A DNA stretch of 41,205 nucleotides from Sphaerisporangium sp. (lineage in GTDB: Bacteria; Actinomycetota; Actinomycetes; Streptosporangiales; Streptosporangiaceae). Position numbers and translations under genes: made by a program. Under the pieces are notes generated by a model. The model had not been told where the DNA came from, did no database searches, and worked only from the letters and a program-made list of their open reading frames with translations. The stretch covers positions 1-41,205 of the forward strand of contig JAOPYI010000138.1 of NCBI GenBank assembly GCA_025964675.1, written 5' to 3'. Position 1 is the first letter of the stretch, and every line of letters starts with the position of its first letter. Below, piece by piece: positions 7,753-15,453 of the stretch.

Positions 7753-8769
7753 GTGGTCCGCTATCTCGCGCATCGCCTCGGCCAGGCCGCGCTGGTCGTG
7801 GCCGGGGTGATCGCGCTCACCTTCGTCGTCACCCGCCTGGTGCCGGGCGACCCGGCGGTGGCGTACGCCGGGCCCAAGGCCGGCCCGGCCGAGCTGGCCG
7901 CCGCCCGCGCGCGCTTCGGCCTGGACGATCCGGCCCCGGTCCAGCTGCTGCACTACGTCCGCGACCTTTTCTCCGGAGACTGGGGCACCAGCCTGCACAC
8001 CCGCCAGCCGGTCGCCCACGACCTGGCCACGGCGTTCCCGGCTTCGCTGGAGCTCGTGGGCACCGCGCTGCTCGTCGCGGTCGTGGTGGGCGTCCCGGTC
8101 GGCGGGCTGGCCGCCCGGTACCGGGGCAGAGGGCCCGACCTCACCGTACGGGTGTCGTCGGTGCTGGCCGTGTCGGTGCCGGTGTTCTGGCTGGCGCTCG
8201 CCGTGCAGACCGTCTTCGCCAGCAATCTCCGCTGGTTCCCCGTCGCGGGGGAGTACGCGAGCGGGCTCGACACCACGAGCCCGCTCCACGTCTACACCAA
8301 CATCACCGTCGTCGACGCGGCCCTGACCGGCAACTGGCCGATCCTGACCAGCACGCTCGGCCACCTGGTGCTGCCCGCGCTCGTGGTGGCCGCCTACCCC
8401 GCGGGGCTGATCGCCCAGATGACCAGGGCCGCGCTCATCGAGGAGGCCGGGCAGGACCACACCCGCATGGCGCGCGCCCTGGGGTTCGGCGAGACGGCCG
8501 TGCTGACCCGCTTCGCCCTGCGGCCCGCGCTCAACCCGGTGCTCTCGCTCATCGCCCTGGTGTTCGCCTACGCCGTCGTCAACGGGTTCCTGGTGGAGGC
8601 GGTCTTCAACTGGCCGGGCCTCGGACGCTACGCCGCCGACTCGATCAGATCACTGGACACCCCCGCCATCGCCGGCGTCACCCTGCTCGTGGCCCTGCTG
8701 TACGTGGTGGCCAACCTCGTGGTCGACCTCCTCCAAGGCGTCGTCGACCCAAGAGCGAGAACCCGATGA
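7753..8769 (+). CDS. ABC transporter permease, DppB type
   Basis: This is the first membrane subunit of the importer, with 338 residues and about six transmembrane segments. It starts with the typical MVRYLAHRLGQAALVVAGV helix, followed by the conserved TRLVPGDPAVAY loop of DppB/OppB proteins. The ATPase-contact EAA loop is IEEAGQDHTRMARALGFGE near residue 235, and FNWPGLGRYAADSI near the end is also typical. The GTG start is 3 nt after the stop of the binding-protein gene. Its stop overlaps the ATG of the next permease (ATGA), so the two permeases should be made in equal amounts. Confidence 0.93.
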   Translation: MVRYLAHRLGQAALVVAGVIALTFVVTRLVPGDPAVAYAGPKAGPAELAAARARFGLDDPAPVQLLHYVRDLFSGDWGTSLHTRQPVAHDLATAFPASLELVGTALLVAVVVGVPVGGLAARYRGRGPDLTVRVSSVLAVSVPVFWLALAVQTVFASNLRWFPVAGEYASGLDTTSPLHVYTNITVVDAALTGNWPILTSTLGHLVLPALVVAAYPAGLIAQMTRAALIEEAGQDHTRMARALGFGETAVLTRFALRPALNPVLSLIALVFAYAVVNGFLVEAVFNWPGLGRYAADSIRSLDTPAIAGVTLLVALLYVVANLVVDLLQGVVDPRARTR

Positions 8770-9638
8770 CCGCGCTCGCGCTCCGCCGTACCCCGTTGCG
8801 CAGGCTCGGTGACCTCGCACGGGCCGACGTGCTGGCGGCCGTGGGGCTGGCGATCCTGCTGCTCGTCGTGCTCGCCGCGCTGCTGGCGCCGTGGATCGCC
8901 CCCTATCCCGACGATGGAGGCGCGGCGACGCATCCTGCCGAGGCGCTGCTCGCGCCGGGCACCGCCCACTGGTTCGGCACCGACCAGGTCGGGCGCGACG
9001 TGCTGAGCCGGGTGCTGTACGGCGCCCGCACCTCGCTGTTCATCGCGGCAGCCGTGCTCGCCGTCTCGGCCTTCGCCGGGGTGGCCCTCGGCGTGGTCGC
9101 CGGGTACGCGGGCGGCTGGGCGCGTGATGTGATCATGCGGATCACCGACGTGTTCCTGGCCTTCCCGGCGCTGCTGCTGTCCCTGGCCCTGGCCGTGGTC
9201 CTGCAACCCTCGGTGACCACCGTGATCGTGGCCATCGCGGTCACCTGGTGGCCGTGGTACGCCCGTCTCACCGCCTCCGTCGCCGCCTCGGTGGCCAATC
9301 GCGGCTTCGTTGACTCCGCGCGCTGCCTCGGGGTCCCCGCGCCGGTGATCGTGTTCCGCCACGTGCTGCCGAACTCTCTCACGCCCGTGCTGGTGCAGCT
9401 CTCCCTGGACGGCGGCGGGGTGATCCTCACCGCGGCGGCCCTGTCCTACCTCGGGCTCGGCGCCCACGAGCCCACCGCCGAGTGGGGACTCATGGTCGAG
9501 CAGGGGCAGACCCTGTTCACCACAGACTGGTGGGTGGTCACCTTCCCCGGCCTCGCCATCCTCGTGACCGCGTTCGCCTTCAACGTGCTGGGCGAGGGCC
9601 TGCGCGCGGCACTCGACCCCCACAGGCGGCCGAGATGA
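8766..9638 (+). CDS. ABC transporter permease, DppC type
   Basis: This is the second membrane subunit, with 290 residues. It shows the OppC-type N-terminal helix (LAAVGLAILLLVVLAALLAP), then HWFGTDQVGRDVLSRVLYGARTS, the signature of DppC/OppC proteins. The EAA loop reads FVDSARCLGVPAPVIVFRHV. The C-terminus, TAFAFNVLGEGLRAALDP, is the family's usual end. The start overlaps the DppB-type stop and its own stop overlaps the ATG of the first ATPase. The last bases of the gene are copied 60 nt downstream (see the repeat at 9616-9698). Confidence 0.93.
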   Translation: MTALALRRTPLRRLGDLARADVLAAVGLAILLLVVLAALLAPWIAPYPDDGGAATHPAEALLAPGTAHWFGTDQVGRDVLSRVLYGARTSLFIAAAVLAVSAFAGVALGVVAGYAGGWARDVIMRITDVFLAFPALLLSLALAVVLQPSVTTVIVAIAVTWWPWYARLTASVAASVANRGFVDSARCLGVPAPVIVFRHVLPNSLTPVLVQLSLDGGGVILTAAALSYLGLGAHEPTAEWGLMVEQGQTLFTTDWWVVTFPGLAILVTAFAFNVLGEGLRAALDPHRRPR

Positions 9639-9698
9639 GTTCCCATGCCCCGCGGACGTTCGGGGACGACCTCCAACCCCCACAGGCGGCCGCGATGA
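9616..9698 (+). repeat. Two 23-nt direct repeats, 60 nt apart, each ending in a start codon
   Basis: ACCCCCACAGGCGGCCG followed by NGATGA occurs at 9616-9638 and again at 9676-9698, identical in 22 of 23 positions and offset by exactly 60 nt (20 codons). Each copy ends with an in-frame ATG for the first ATPase gene, so the region looks like a small in-frame duplication of the permease-end/ATPase-start junction. The first copy encodes the permease C-terminus and the upstream ATG; the second offers an alternative ATG at 9695. Confidence 0.8.
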
Positions 9699-10465
9699 CG
9701 CTCATCAAGGTGCGCGACCTCGTCGTGCGCATCGGGGACAGGGTCATCTCCAGCATTCCGGTCCTGGACGTGGACCCCGGGCAGTGCGTGGCCATCGTCG
9801 GCGAGAGCGGTTCGGGCAAGACCACCGCCCTGATGGCCACTCTCGGGCTGCTCGACGGGGCCGAGGTAACCGGCGAGGTCGAGGTCTGCGGCACCGACGT
9901 GATCAACGCCTCCGAGAGCCGGCTGCGGGAGATCCGCGGCGCGCGGGCGGCCCTGGTCATGCAGTCGCCGAGGGCATCGCTCACCCCGACGATGCGCCTC
10001 GGCACCCTCATGCGCCGCGCGCTCGCCCGCCATGGGGTCAAGGGAGACCAGGCGGCACGTCGGGCCGAGGAAGCGGTCGCCGCCGTGCTGCTGGACCGGA
10101 AGATCCTTCGCCGCTACCCGCACGAGGTCTCCGGCGGCCAGGCCCAGCGGTTCGCCGTCGCGCTCGCCATCGCCCTCGGAGCGGACGTCATCGTGGCCGA
10201 CGAGCCGACCAGCGCGCTCGACGTCACCGTCCAGGCCGAGGTCGTCGGCGTGCTGCGCCGCCTGCGCGACGAGCGCGGCCTCGCCTTGCTCCTCGTCTCG
10301 CACGACCTGGCGCTGGTGTCGACCATCGCCGACCACGTCCTGGTCATGCGCGACGGCACGGTGGTGGAGACCGGGCCCGCCGCCGAGGTCTTCGCCCGCC
10401 CGCGAGCCCCGTACACCCGCGAGCTGATCGCCGCGGTCCCCGAGTTGCCGGAGGTGGGGCGATGA
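9635..10465 (+). CDS. ABC transporter ATP-binding protein (first of pair, DppD type)
   Basis: This is a cytoplasmic ATPase driving the importer. Motifs in order are Walker A GESGSGKTT, Q-loop VMQSPRASL, signature VSGGQAQR, Walker B VIVADEPTSALD and H-loop VSHDLALV. With the ATG at 9635, which overlaps the permease stop, the protein is 276 residues and has an unusual 20-residue lead (MSSHAPRTFGDDLQ...). The second ATG at 9695 gives 256 residues and the usual family N-terminus MTLIKVRDLVVR. The two starts lie in duplicated sequence. The protein lacks the long C-terminal oligopeptide/dipeptide extension found on its partner. It is transcribed within the operon and overlaps the next ATPase by ATGA. 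Function is certain at family level; the start is not. Confidence 0.92.
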   Translation: MSSHAPRTFGDDLQPPQAAAMTLIKVRDLVVRIGDRVISSIPVLDVDPGQCVAIVGESGSGKTTALMATLGLLDGAEVTGEVEVCGTDVINASESRLREIRGARAALVMQSPRASLTPTMRLGTLMRRALARHGVKGDQAARRAEEAVAAVLLDRKILRRYPHEVSGGQAQRFAVALAIALGADVIVADEPTSALDVTVQAEVVGVLRRLRDERGLALLLVSHDLALVSTIADHVLVMRDGTVVETGPAAEVFARPRAPYTRELIAAVPELPEVGR

Positions 10466-11397
10466 GCCTCCTGAGCGCCGAAGAGGTGTCGCTGGCCTAC
10501 GGGCGCACACCCGTCGTGCACGAGGTGAGCCTGGCCGTCGAGGAGGGCGGCGTCGGGCTGGTCGGCGAGAGCGGCTCGGGCAAGACCACGCTCGCCCGCG
10601 CCCTGCTCGGCCTGCTGCCGCCCCGTTCGGGCAGGATCCTGTACGGCTCGCGCGACCTTTCCGCGATGAGGCGAGGCGAGCTGGCGGAGTTCCGCGGCGC
10701 AGTCCAGCCGGTGTTCCAGGACGGCAGCGAGGCGCTCAACCCCCGGATGCGCGTCGGTTCCTCGATCGCCGAGGCGCTCACCACCCACCACCGGCTTGAC
10801 CGGGCCGCCCGCCGGGCCAGGGTCGCCGAGCTTCTGGAGGACGTCGGCCTGCACCCCGAGCTGGCGGCGCGCAGGCCTCACGAGATCTCCGGAGGCCAGA
10901 GGCAGCGGGCCGCCATCGCCCGCGCCCTCGCGGTGGAGCCACGCCTGCTCGTGCTCGACGAGCCCACCAGCGCCCTGGACGTGACCGTGCAGGCCCGCGT
11001 CCTCGACCTGCTGAAGACCCTGCGCACCGGCCACGGCCTCACCTATCTGCTGATCACCCACAACCTCGCGGTCGTTCACAGGCTCTGCCGCACCTCCCAC
11101 GTGCTGTTCGCCGGCCGAGTGGTCGAGTCGGGGCCGACCCGGGAGCTGCTCATTCGCCCAGCGCACCCGTACACGCTCGCGCTGCGCGACGCCGTCCCAC
11201 GTATCGGCGGCCCGCCGCCTAGGTCCACCGGGCGCACCGAGGCCGCCCCCGCGGAGGACGGCTGCGCCTTCCGGCTGCGCTGCCCCCTGGCCGTGGACAG
11301 GTGCCGTAAGGAGGCCCCGTCGCCGCGGCTCCTGGACGGGCGCCGCGTGGCCTGCCATCGGGGCGAGGAGGTCCTGGCGGGTGCTGGACGTCAGTGA
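10462..11397 (+). CDS. ABC transporter ATP-binding protein (second of pair, DppF type)
   Basis: This is the second importer ATPase, with 311 residues. Motifs are Walker A GESGSGKTT, Q-loop VFQDGSEALNPRM, signature ISGGQRQR, Walker B LLVLDEPTSALD and H-loop ITHNLAV. The C-terminal oligopeptide-transporter extension carries the usual cysteine pattern CAFRLRCPLAVDRC followed by VACHRG. In related transporters this can bind an iron-sulfur cluster or help assembly. It starts on the ATGA overlap with the first ATPase. The next gene begins 28 nt downstream. With the lipoprotein and two permeases this completes a five-part importer in one transcript. Confidence 0.93.
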   Translation: MSLLSAEEVSLAYGRTPVVHEVSLAVEEGGVGLVGESGSGKTTLARALLGLLPPRSGRILYGSRDLSAMRRGELAEFRGAVQPVFQDGSEALNPRMRVGSSIAEALTTHHRLDRAARRARVAELLEDVGLHPELAARRPHEISGGQRQRAAIARALAVEPRLLVLDEPTSALDVTVQARVLDLLKTLRTGHGLTYLLITHNLAVVHRLCRTSHVLFAGRVVESGPTRELLIRPAHPYTLALRDAVPRIGGPPPRSTGRTEAAPAEDGCAFRLRCPLAVDRCRKEAPSPRLLDGRRVACHRGEEVLAGAGRQ

Positions 11398-11425
11398 TCC
11401 GCTGCCAGGGCGAGGACGAGGTCAA

Positions 11426-13588
11426 ATGTCCACAGTCATAGGGATCGACGTCGGCGGCACCTTCACCGACCTGGTCTCGTACGACGCCGAGACCGGCGAC
11501 ATCACGGTGGCCAAGCAGCCGACGACGCCGGAGGCCCCGGAGCTCGGAGTGCTCGCCGCCGTCGACGCCGCGCCCGGCGCCGGGCTGCTCGCCCGCTGCT
11601 CTTACTTCGTGCACGGCACCACCGTCGGGCTCAACGCGCTGCTGGAGCGGCGCGGCGCGACGGTCGGGCTGATCACCACCGCGGGGTTCAGGGACGTCCT
11701 CGAGATCCGGCGCGGCGACCGCGACGACCCCTACGACCTGTTCTGGACCCCGCCGCCGCCCCTCGTGCCGCGCAGGTTCCGAAGGGAGGCGCGGGAGCGG
11801 ATCGCCCACGACGGGACGACCGTGAGTGAGCTGGAGCCCGCCGACGTCCGGGACGCCGCCGAGGTCTTCCGCGCCGGGGGAGTGGACGCCGTCGCCGTCG
11901 TGCTGATCAACGCCTACGCCAACCCCCGGCACGAGCTGCGGGCACGCGAGCTTCTGCGCGAGGCCGGGTTCGCCGGCGAGGTGTCGCTGTCGCACGAGGT
12001 TTCGGGGGAGTACCGGGAGTACGAGCGCACCACCACCACCGTGGTCGACGCGTTCGTCCGGCGCCGGATGGGCCCCTACCTGCACAACCTCGACCGCGAG
12101 CTGCGCCGCAGGGGCTTCTCCGGGCGGCTGCTGGTCACCCGCTCGGGCGGCGGGGCGTTCACGCTGGCGGAGGCCGCCGCGCGGCCGTTCGAGACCATCC
12201 TGTCCGGGCCGGTCGCCGGGGCCGCCGCCACCGCGCGCGTCGCACGGGTCCTCGGCATCCGTACGGCGATCGTGGCCGACGTCGGCGGCACCAGCTTCGA
12301 CACCGCCCTGATCGAGGACGCCCGGCTGCCGCTGCTGTTCCAGGGCGAGGTGCAGGGCCTTCCGCTGCAGAGCCCCTGGGCCGACGTGCGGTCGGTCGGC
12401 GCGGGCGGCGGGTCGGTGGCCTACGTCGACGCCGGAAGGCTCCTGCGCGTCGGTCCGCGCAGCGCGGGCGCCGTGCCCGGACCCGCCTGCTACCAGCGCG
12501 GGGGCACCGAGCCGACCGTCACCGACGCCGCACTCCACCTCGGCATGATCATCCCTGGGCGCATGTCCGGCGGCATCGTCCTGTCGGCTGAGCGTGCGGC
12601 CGAGGCCCTCGCCCCGCTCGCGGGACCGGCGGGGCTGGCGGGCACCGACGCGGCGGCCGAGGGCGTCGTCAGGATCGCCGCCGCGCACATGGCGCAGGCG
12701 GTGCGCGGGGTGAGCGTCGAGCGGGGCGTCGACCCCCGGGGCTCGGCCATCGTCGCCTTCGGCGGCGCGGGGCCGATGTTCGGCTGCCTGCTCGCCGACG
12801 AGCTCGGCGTGGACCGGGTCGTCGTGCCGCCCAACGCGGGGAACTTCTCGGCCGTGGGGCTCATGCAGGCCGACATCGTGCGCAGCGCCGCGAGGACGCT
12901 CGTGCGCACCCTTGACGACACCACCCTGGAGGAGATCGCCGCCATGGCGTCCACGCTGTTCGACCGGCTGGCCGAACGCGACGCGGGCGGCGGCGAGGAG
13001 GCCGCGGCCGTAGGCGAAGCAGCAGGCGCGGGGCCCGGGCGGGAGGCGGCAGGCGAGGAGGCGGCGGCCCTACAGAAAGCGAAAGACGGGGAGGCGGCGG
13101 CCGTGCGTGAACTGGACCTGGACCTGCGCTACCGGGGCCAGGAGCACACGCTGACGGTCCGGGCCGAGCCCGGCGAGGACGCGGCCGCGATCCGGGAGCG
13201 GTTCGCCACCGCCTATCACCGCTCCTACGGCCACGAGCTGACCCACCCGCTGGAGGTCGTGACCGTCCGCTCCACCCTGCGCGTCCCGCTCAGGGGCGAG
13301 CACGAGCTGGTCCCGGCGCCCCCCTCCCCGGGCGAGCCGGGCCGGAAGATCCGGCTGTGGTCGTTCCGGCGCCGAGCTTTCGTCGCCTCGCGGGCCTTGC
13401 CGCGCGCCGCGCTCACCGAGCGGACCCCCGGCCCGCTGGTCGTCGTCGAGCAGACCGCGACGACCTACGTCGACGACGGCTTCACCGTGGAGGCGCACCC
13501 GAGCGGATGCCTCCTCATCAGCCGAGCCCGGGACGCCGGGCGTACGGGGACGGCAGGCACCAGCCGAACGGAGACGAGCAGCCGATGA
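11426..13588 (+). CDS. hyuA: Hydantoinase/oxoprolinase subunit A, long form
   Basis: This is the ATP-binding subunit of an ATP-dependent hydantoinase / 5-oxoprolinase / acetone-carboxylase-like enzyme, with 720 residues. N-terminal domain: GIDVGGTFTDLVSYDAETG (residues 6-24) and YFVHGTTVGLNALLERRG. Central Hydantoinase_A domain: ILSGPVAGAAATARV and VADVGGTSFDTALI, then GAGGGSVAYVDAGRLLRVGP and FGGAGPMFGCLLADELG. A low-complexity Gly/Ala/Glu stretch at about residues 520-560 interrupts the C-terminal region and is not usual for the family. ATG 11426 was chosen because the protein then starts at the family's normal position, with GAGGACGAGG just upstream; GTG 11381 is an alternative. It overlaps hyuB by ATGA, so the AB pair is translated together. 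The exact substrate cannot be read from sequence. Confidence 0.92.
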   Translation: MSTVIGIDVGGTFTDLVSYDAETGDITVAKQPTTPEAPELGVLAAVDAAPGAGLLARCSYFVHGTTVGLNALLERRGATVGLITTAGFRDVLEIRRGDRDDPYDLFWTPPPPLVPRRFRREARERIAHDGTTVSELEPADVRDAAEVFRAGGVDAVAVVLINAYANPRHELRARELLREAGFAGEVSLSHEVSGEYREYERTTTTVVDAFVRRRMGPYLHNLDRELRRRGFSGRLLVTRSGGGAFTLAEAAARPFETILSGPVAGAAATARVARVLGIRTAIVADVGGTSFDTALIEDARLPLLFQGEVQGLPLQSPWADVRSVGAGGGSVAYVDAGRLLRVGPRSAGAVPGPACYQRGGTEPTVTDAALHLGMIIPGRMSGGIVLSAERAAEALAPLAGPAGLAGTDAAAEGVVRIAAAHMAQAVRGVSVERGVDPRGSAIVAFGGAGPMFGCLLADELGVDRVVVPPNAGNFSAVGLMQADIVRSAARTLVRTLDDTTLEEIAAMASTLFDRLAERDAGGGEEAAAVGEAAGAGPGREAAGEEAAALQKAKDGEAAAVRELDLDLRYRGQEHTLTVRAEPGEDAAAIRERFATAYHRSYGHELTHPLEVVTVRSTLRVPLRGEHELVPAPPSPGEPGRKIRLWSFRRRAFVASRALPRAALTERTPGPLVVVEQTATTYVDDGFTVEAHPSGCLLISRARDAGRTGTAGTSRTETSSR

Positions 13589-15357
13589 CCATCGTCAGGA
13601 CGACCTTCGCCGAGCCCCGTCCCGGGCTCGGAGACGGTGCGGACCCGATCACCACGGAGATCGTCCGCCAGGGGCTCAACGCCGCGGCCGACCACATGAA
13701 GAGGTCGCTGGTCCGCACCGCGTTCTCGCCGATCATCTACGAGGCCCTGGACTTCGCCGTGGCCTTCTATGACGCCGACATGTGCATGCTCGCCCAGGCG
13801 CCCACGCTGCCCGCGTTCATGGGCACGCTCGGCTTCTGCGTGCGTGAGGCGGTGGAGGGCGTCGGCGGCGCGGTCGCGCTGGCGCCCGGCGACGTGATCC
13901 TCTACAACAACCCCTACGGCACCGGCTCCCACCCGCAGGACGCCGCCATGGTCGTCCCGATCTTCGCGGCCGGAGAGCTGGTCGCCTACTCCGCGATCAA
14001 GGCCCACTGGCTCGACATCGGCGGCAAGGACCCCTACTGCACCGACACCGTGGACGTGTACCAGGAGGGAACGATCTTTCCCGGCGTCAAGCTCTACGAC
14101 GCCGGGCGCCTGGTCACCGACATGTACCGGATGATCCTGGCCAACAGCCGGATGGCGGACATGGTGATCGGCGACATCAACGCCATGGTCGCCGGGGCCA
14201 GATCCGGGGCGGAGGCGCTGGCCGCCATCGTCGAGCGCCACGGCGTCGAGACGTTCAGGACGTGCGTCGCCCGCATGTACGCCCATGGCGACGCGCTGGT
14301 GCGCAGCTGGTTCGAGAAGCTGCCCGACGGCGTCTACACCGCCTCCAGCGTGATCGACTCCGACGGGGTCAGCGGGGTTCCGGTCCCCTTCGGCGTGAAG
14401 GTGACCGTCGAGGGATCCGGCATCGCCGTCGACCTCACGGACTGCCCCGACCAGACGCCCGGCCCGATCAACTGCCCGCTGCCCTCCACGGTCGCGGCCT
14501 GCCGGCTCGCCATCGCCTTCCTCGCCGGGGCCGGCGAGCAGCCGAACGAGGGACACTTCCTGGCCCTGGAGGTGATCACCCGCGAGGGGTCGCTCTTCCA
14601 TCCCGTGCGGCCCGCGCCCTGCTTCATGTACGGGATCCCGTCCGACCACGCGATCGAGCTGATCCTCCGCGCGCTGGCCCCAGCGGTGCCCGCGACCGTG
14701 CCGGCCGCGAGCGGTGGCGACATCAACGCGCTGGTGTGGTGGGGCGACCGGGAGGCCGGCGGCGCGCCGTGGGCCGACGGCGCGCCGCACCCGGTCGGCC
14801 AGGGTGCCTCGCCGTTCGCCGACGGCGCGAGCGCGCTGATGTACATATCGGAGTCCGCCACCCGTTTCACCCCGGCGGAGGTGTGGGAGGCGCGCAACCC
14901 CTGGCGGATCGAGCGGCTGGCGCTGGCCGAGGACTCCGGCGGCCCCGGCCGGTACCGGGGCGGGCTCGGGCTGGACCTGTCCTTCCGCTGCCTTGAGGAC
15001 CAGTTCCTCACCTCGGCCCTCGCCCGCACGGCCCTCGAACCCTGGGGCCTCTCCGGAGGCCTGCCCGGACGGCCCAACCGGCTCACGGTCGAGTATCCCG
15101 ACGGCACCACCGAGGACTACTCGCTCAAGACCCGCATCCGCCTGCCGAAGGGCGCGGTGGTCCACCTGCGCACCGGCTCGGGAGGCGGTTACGGCGACCC
15201 GGCGGAGCGGGATCCCCGCGCGGTGGCCGGGGACCTGCGCGAGGGCTACGTCACCGAGGAGCACGCCCGCCGCCACCACCCCCACGCGTTCGCGGCCGAG
15301 GGGGACGAGATCGTCCCGCCGGTCAAGGTTGAGGAGATTCATACGCCCCAGGGGTAG
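13585..15357 (+). CDS. hyuB: Hydantoinase/oxoprolinase subunit B
   Basis: This is the 590-residue partner of the long HyuA; together they would open a cyclic amide at the expense of ATP. Family motifs are DPITTEIVRQGLNAAADHMK at the N-terminus, the GDVILYNNPYGTGSHPQDAA core, AHWLDIGGKDPYC (possible metal ligands), YRMILANSRMADMVIGDINA, and GGPGRYRGGLGLDLSF with SGGGYGDPAERDP near the end. The length is normal. It is the last gene of the eight-gene operon; pafA starts 96 nt downstream with its own likely promoter. Two different HyuA proteins in one operon (one with DUF917, one with HyuB) suggest two successive or alternative ring-opening steps on imported compounds (inference). Confidence 0.92.
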   Translation: MTIVRTTFAEPRPGLGDGADPITTEIVRQGLNAAADHMKRSLVRTAFSPIIYEALDFAVAFYDADMCMLAQAPTLPAFMGTLGFCVREAVEGVGGAVALAPGDVILYNNPYGTGSHPQDAAMVVPIFAAGELVAYSAIKAHWLDIGGKDPYCTDTVDVYQEGTIFPGVKLYDAGRLVTDMYRMILANSRMADMVIGDINAMVAGARSGAEALAAIVERHGVETFRTCVARMYAHGDALVRSWFEKLPDGVYTASSVIDSDGVSGVPVPFGVKVTVEGSGIAVDLTDCPDQTPGPINCPLPSTVAACRLAIAFLAGAGEQPNEGHFLALEVITREGSLFHPVRPAPCFMYGIPSDHAIELILRALAPAVPATVPAASGGDINALVWWGDREAGGAPWADGAPHPVGQGASPFADGASALMYISESATRFTPAEVWEARNPWRIERLALAEDSGGPGRYRGGLGLDLSFRCLEDQFLTSALARTALEPWGLSGGLPGRPNRLTVEYPDGTTEDYSLKTRIRLPKGAVVHLRTGSGGGYGDPAERDPRAVAGDLREGYVTEEHARRHHPHAFAAEGDEIVPPVKVEEIHTPQG

Positions 15358-15441
15358 ATCCGACGTCGGCGGACGGCGGTGACACGGGGTCCTCGCCCCG
15401 AAACCCGGGGAAGATCCCTCCCCTCCGGGCTCCCGGGGACA

Positions 15442-15447
15442 TAGTGT
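15442..15447 (+). promoter_or_regulatory. -10 box of pafA (leaderless start)
   Basis: TAGTGT is followed by 6 nt and then the pafA ATG at 15454, so transcription should begin at or next to the start codon. No consensus -35 is visible. This would let pafA be transcribed independently of the upstream hydantoinase operon. Confidence 0.5.
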
Positions 15448-15453
15448 GATGTG

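Noticed and set aside
15397-15411. CCCCG/CGGGG hairpin between hyuB and pafA
   Set aside because: Only a 5-bp stem with no T-run; expected by chance in sequence this rich in G and C.
3271-15453. Transposon or integrative element carrying the hydantoinase operon
   Set aside because: No transposase, integrase, terminal inverted repeats or flanking direct repeats were found at either edge; the insertion mechanism is unknown.
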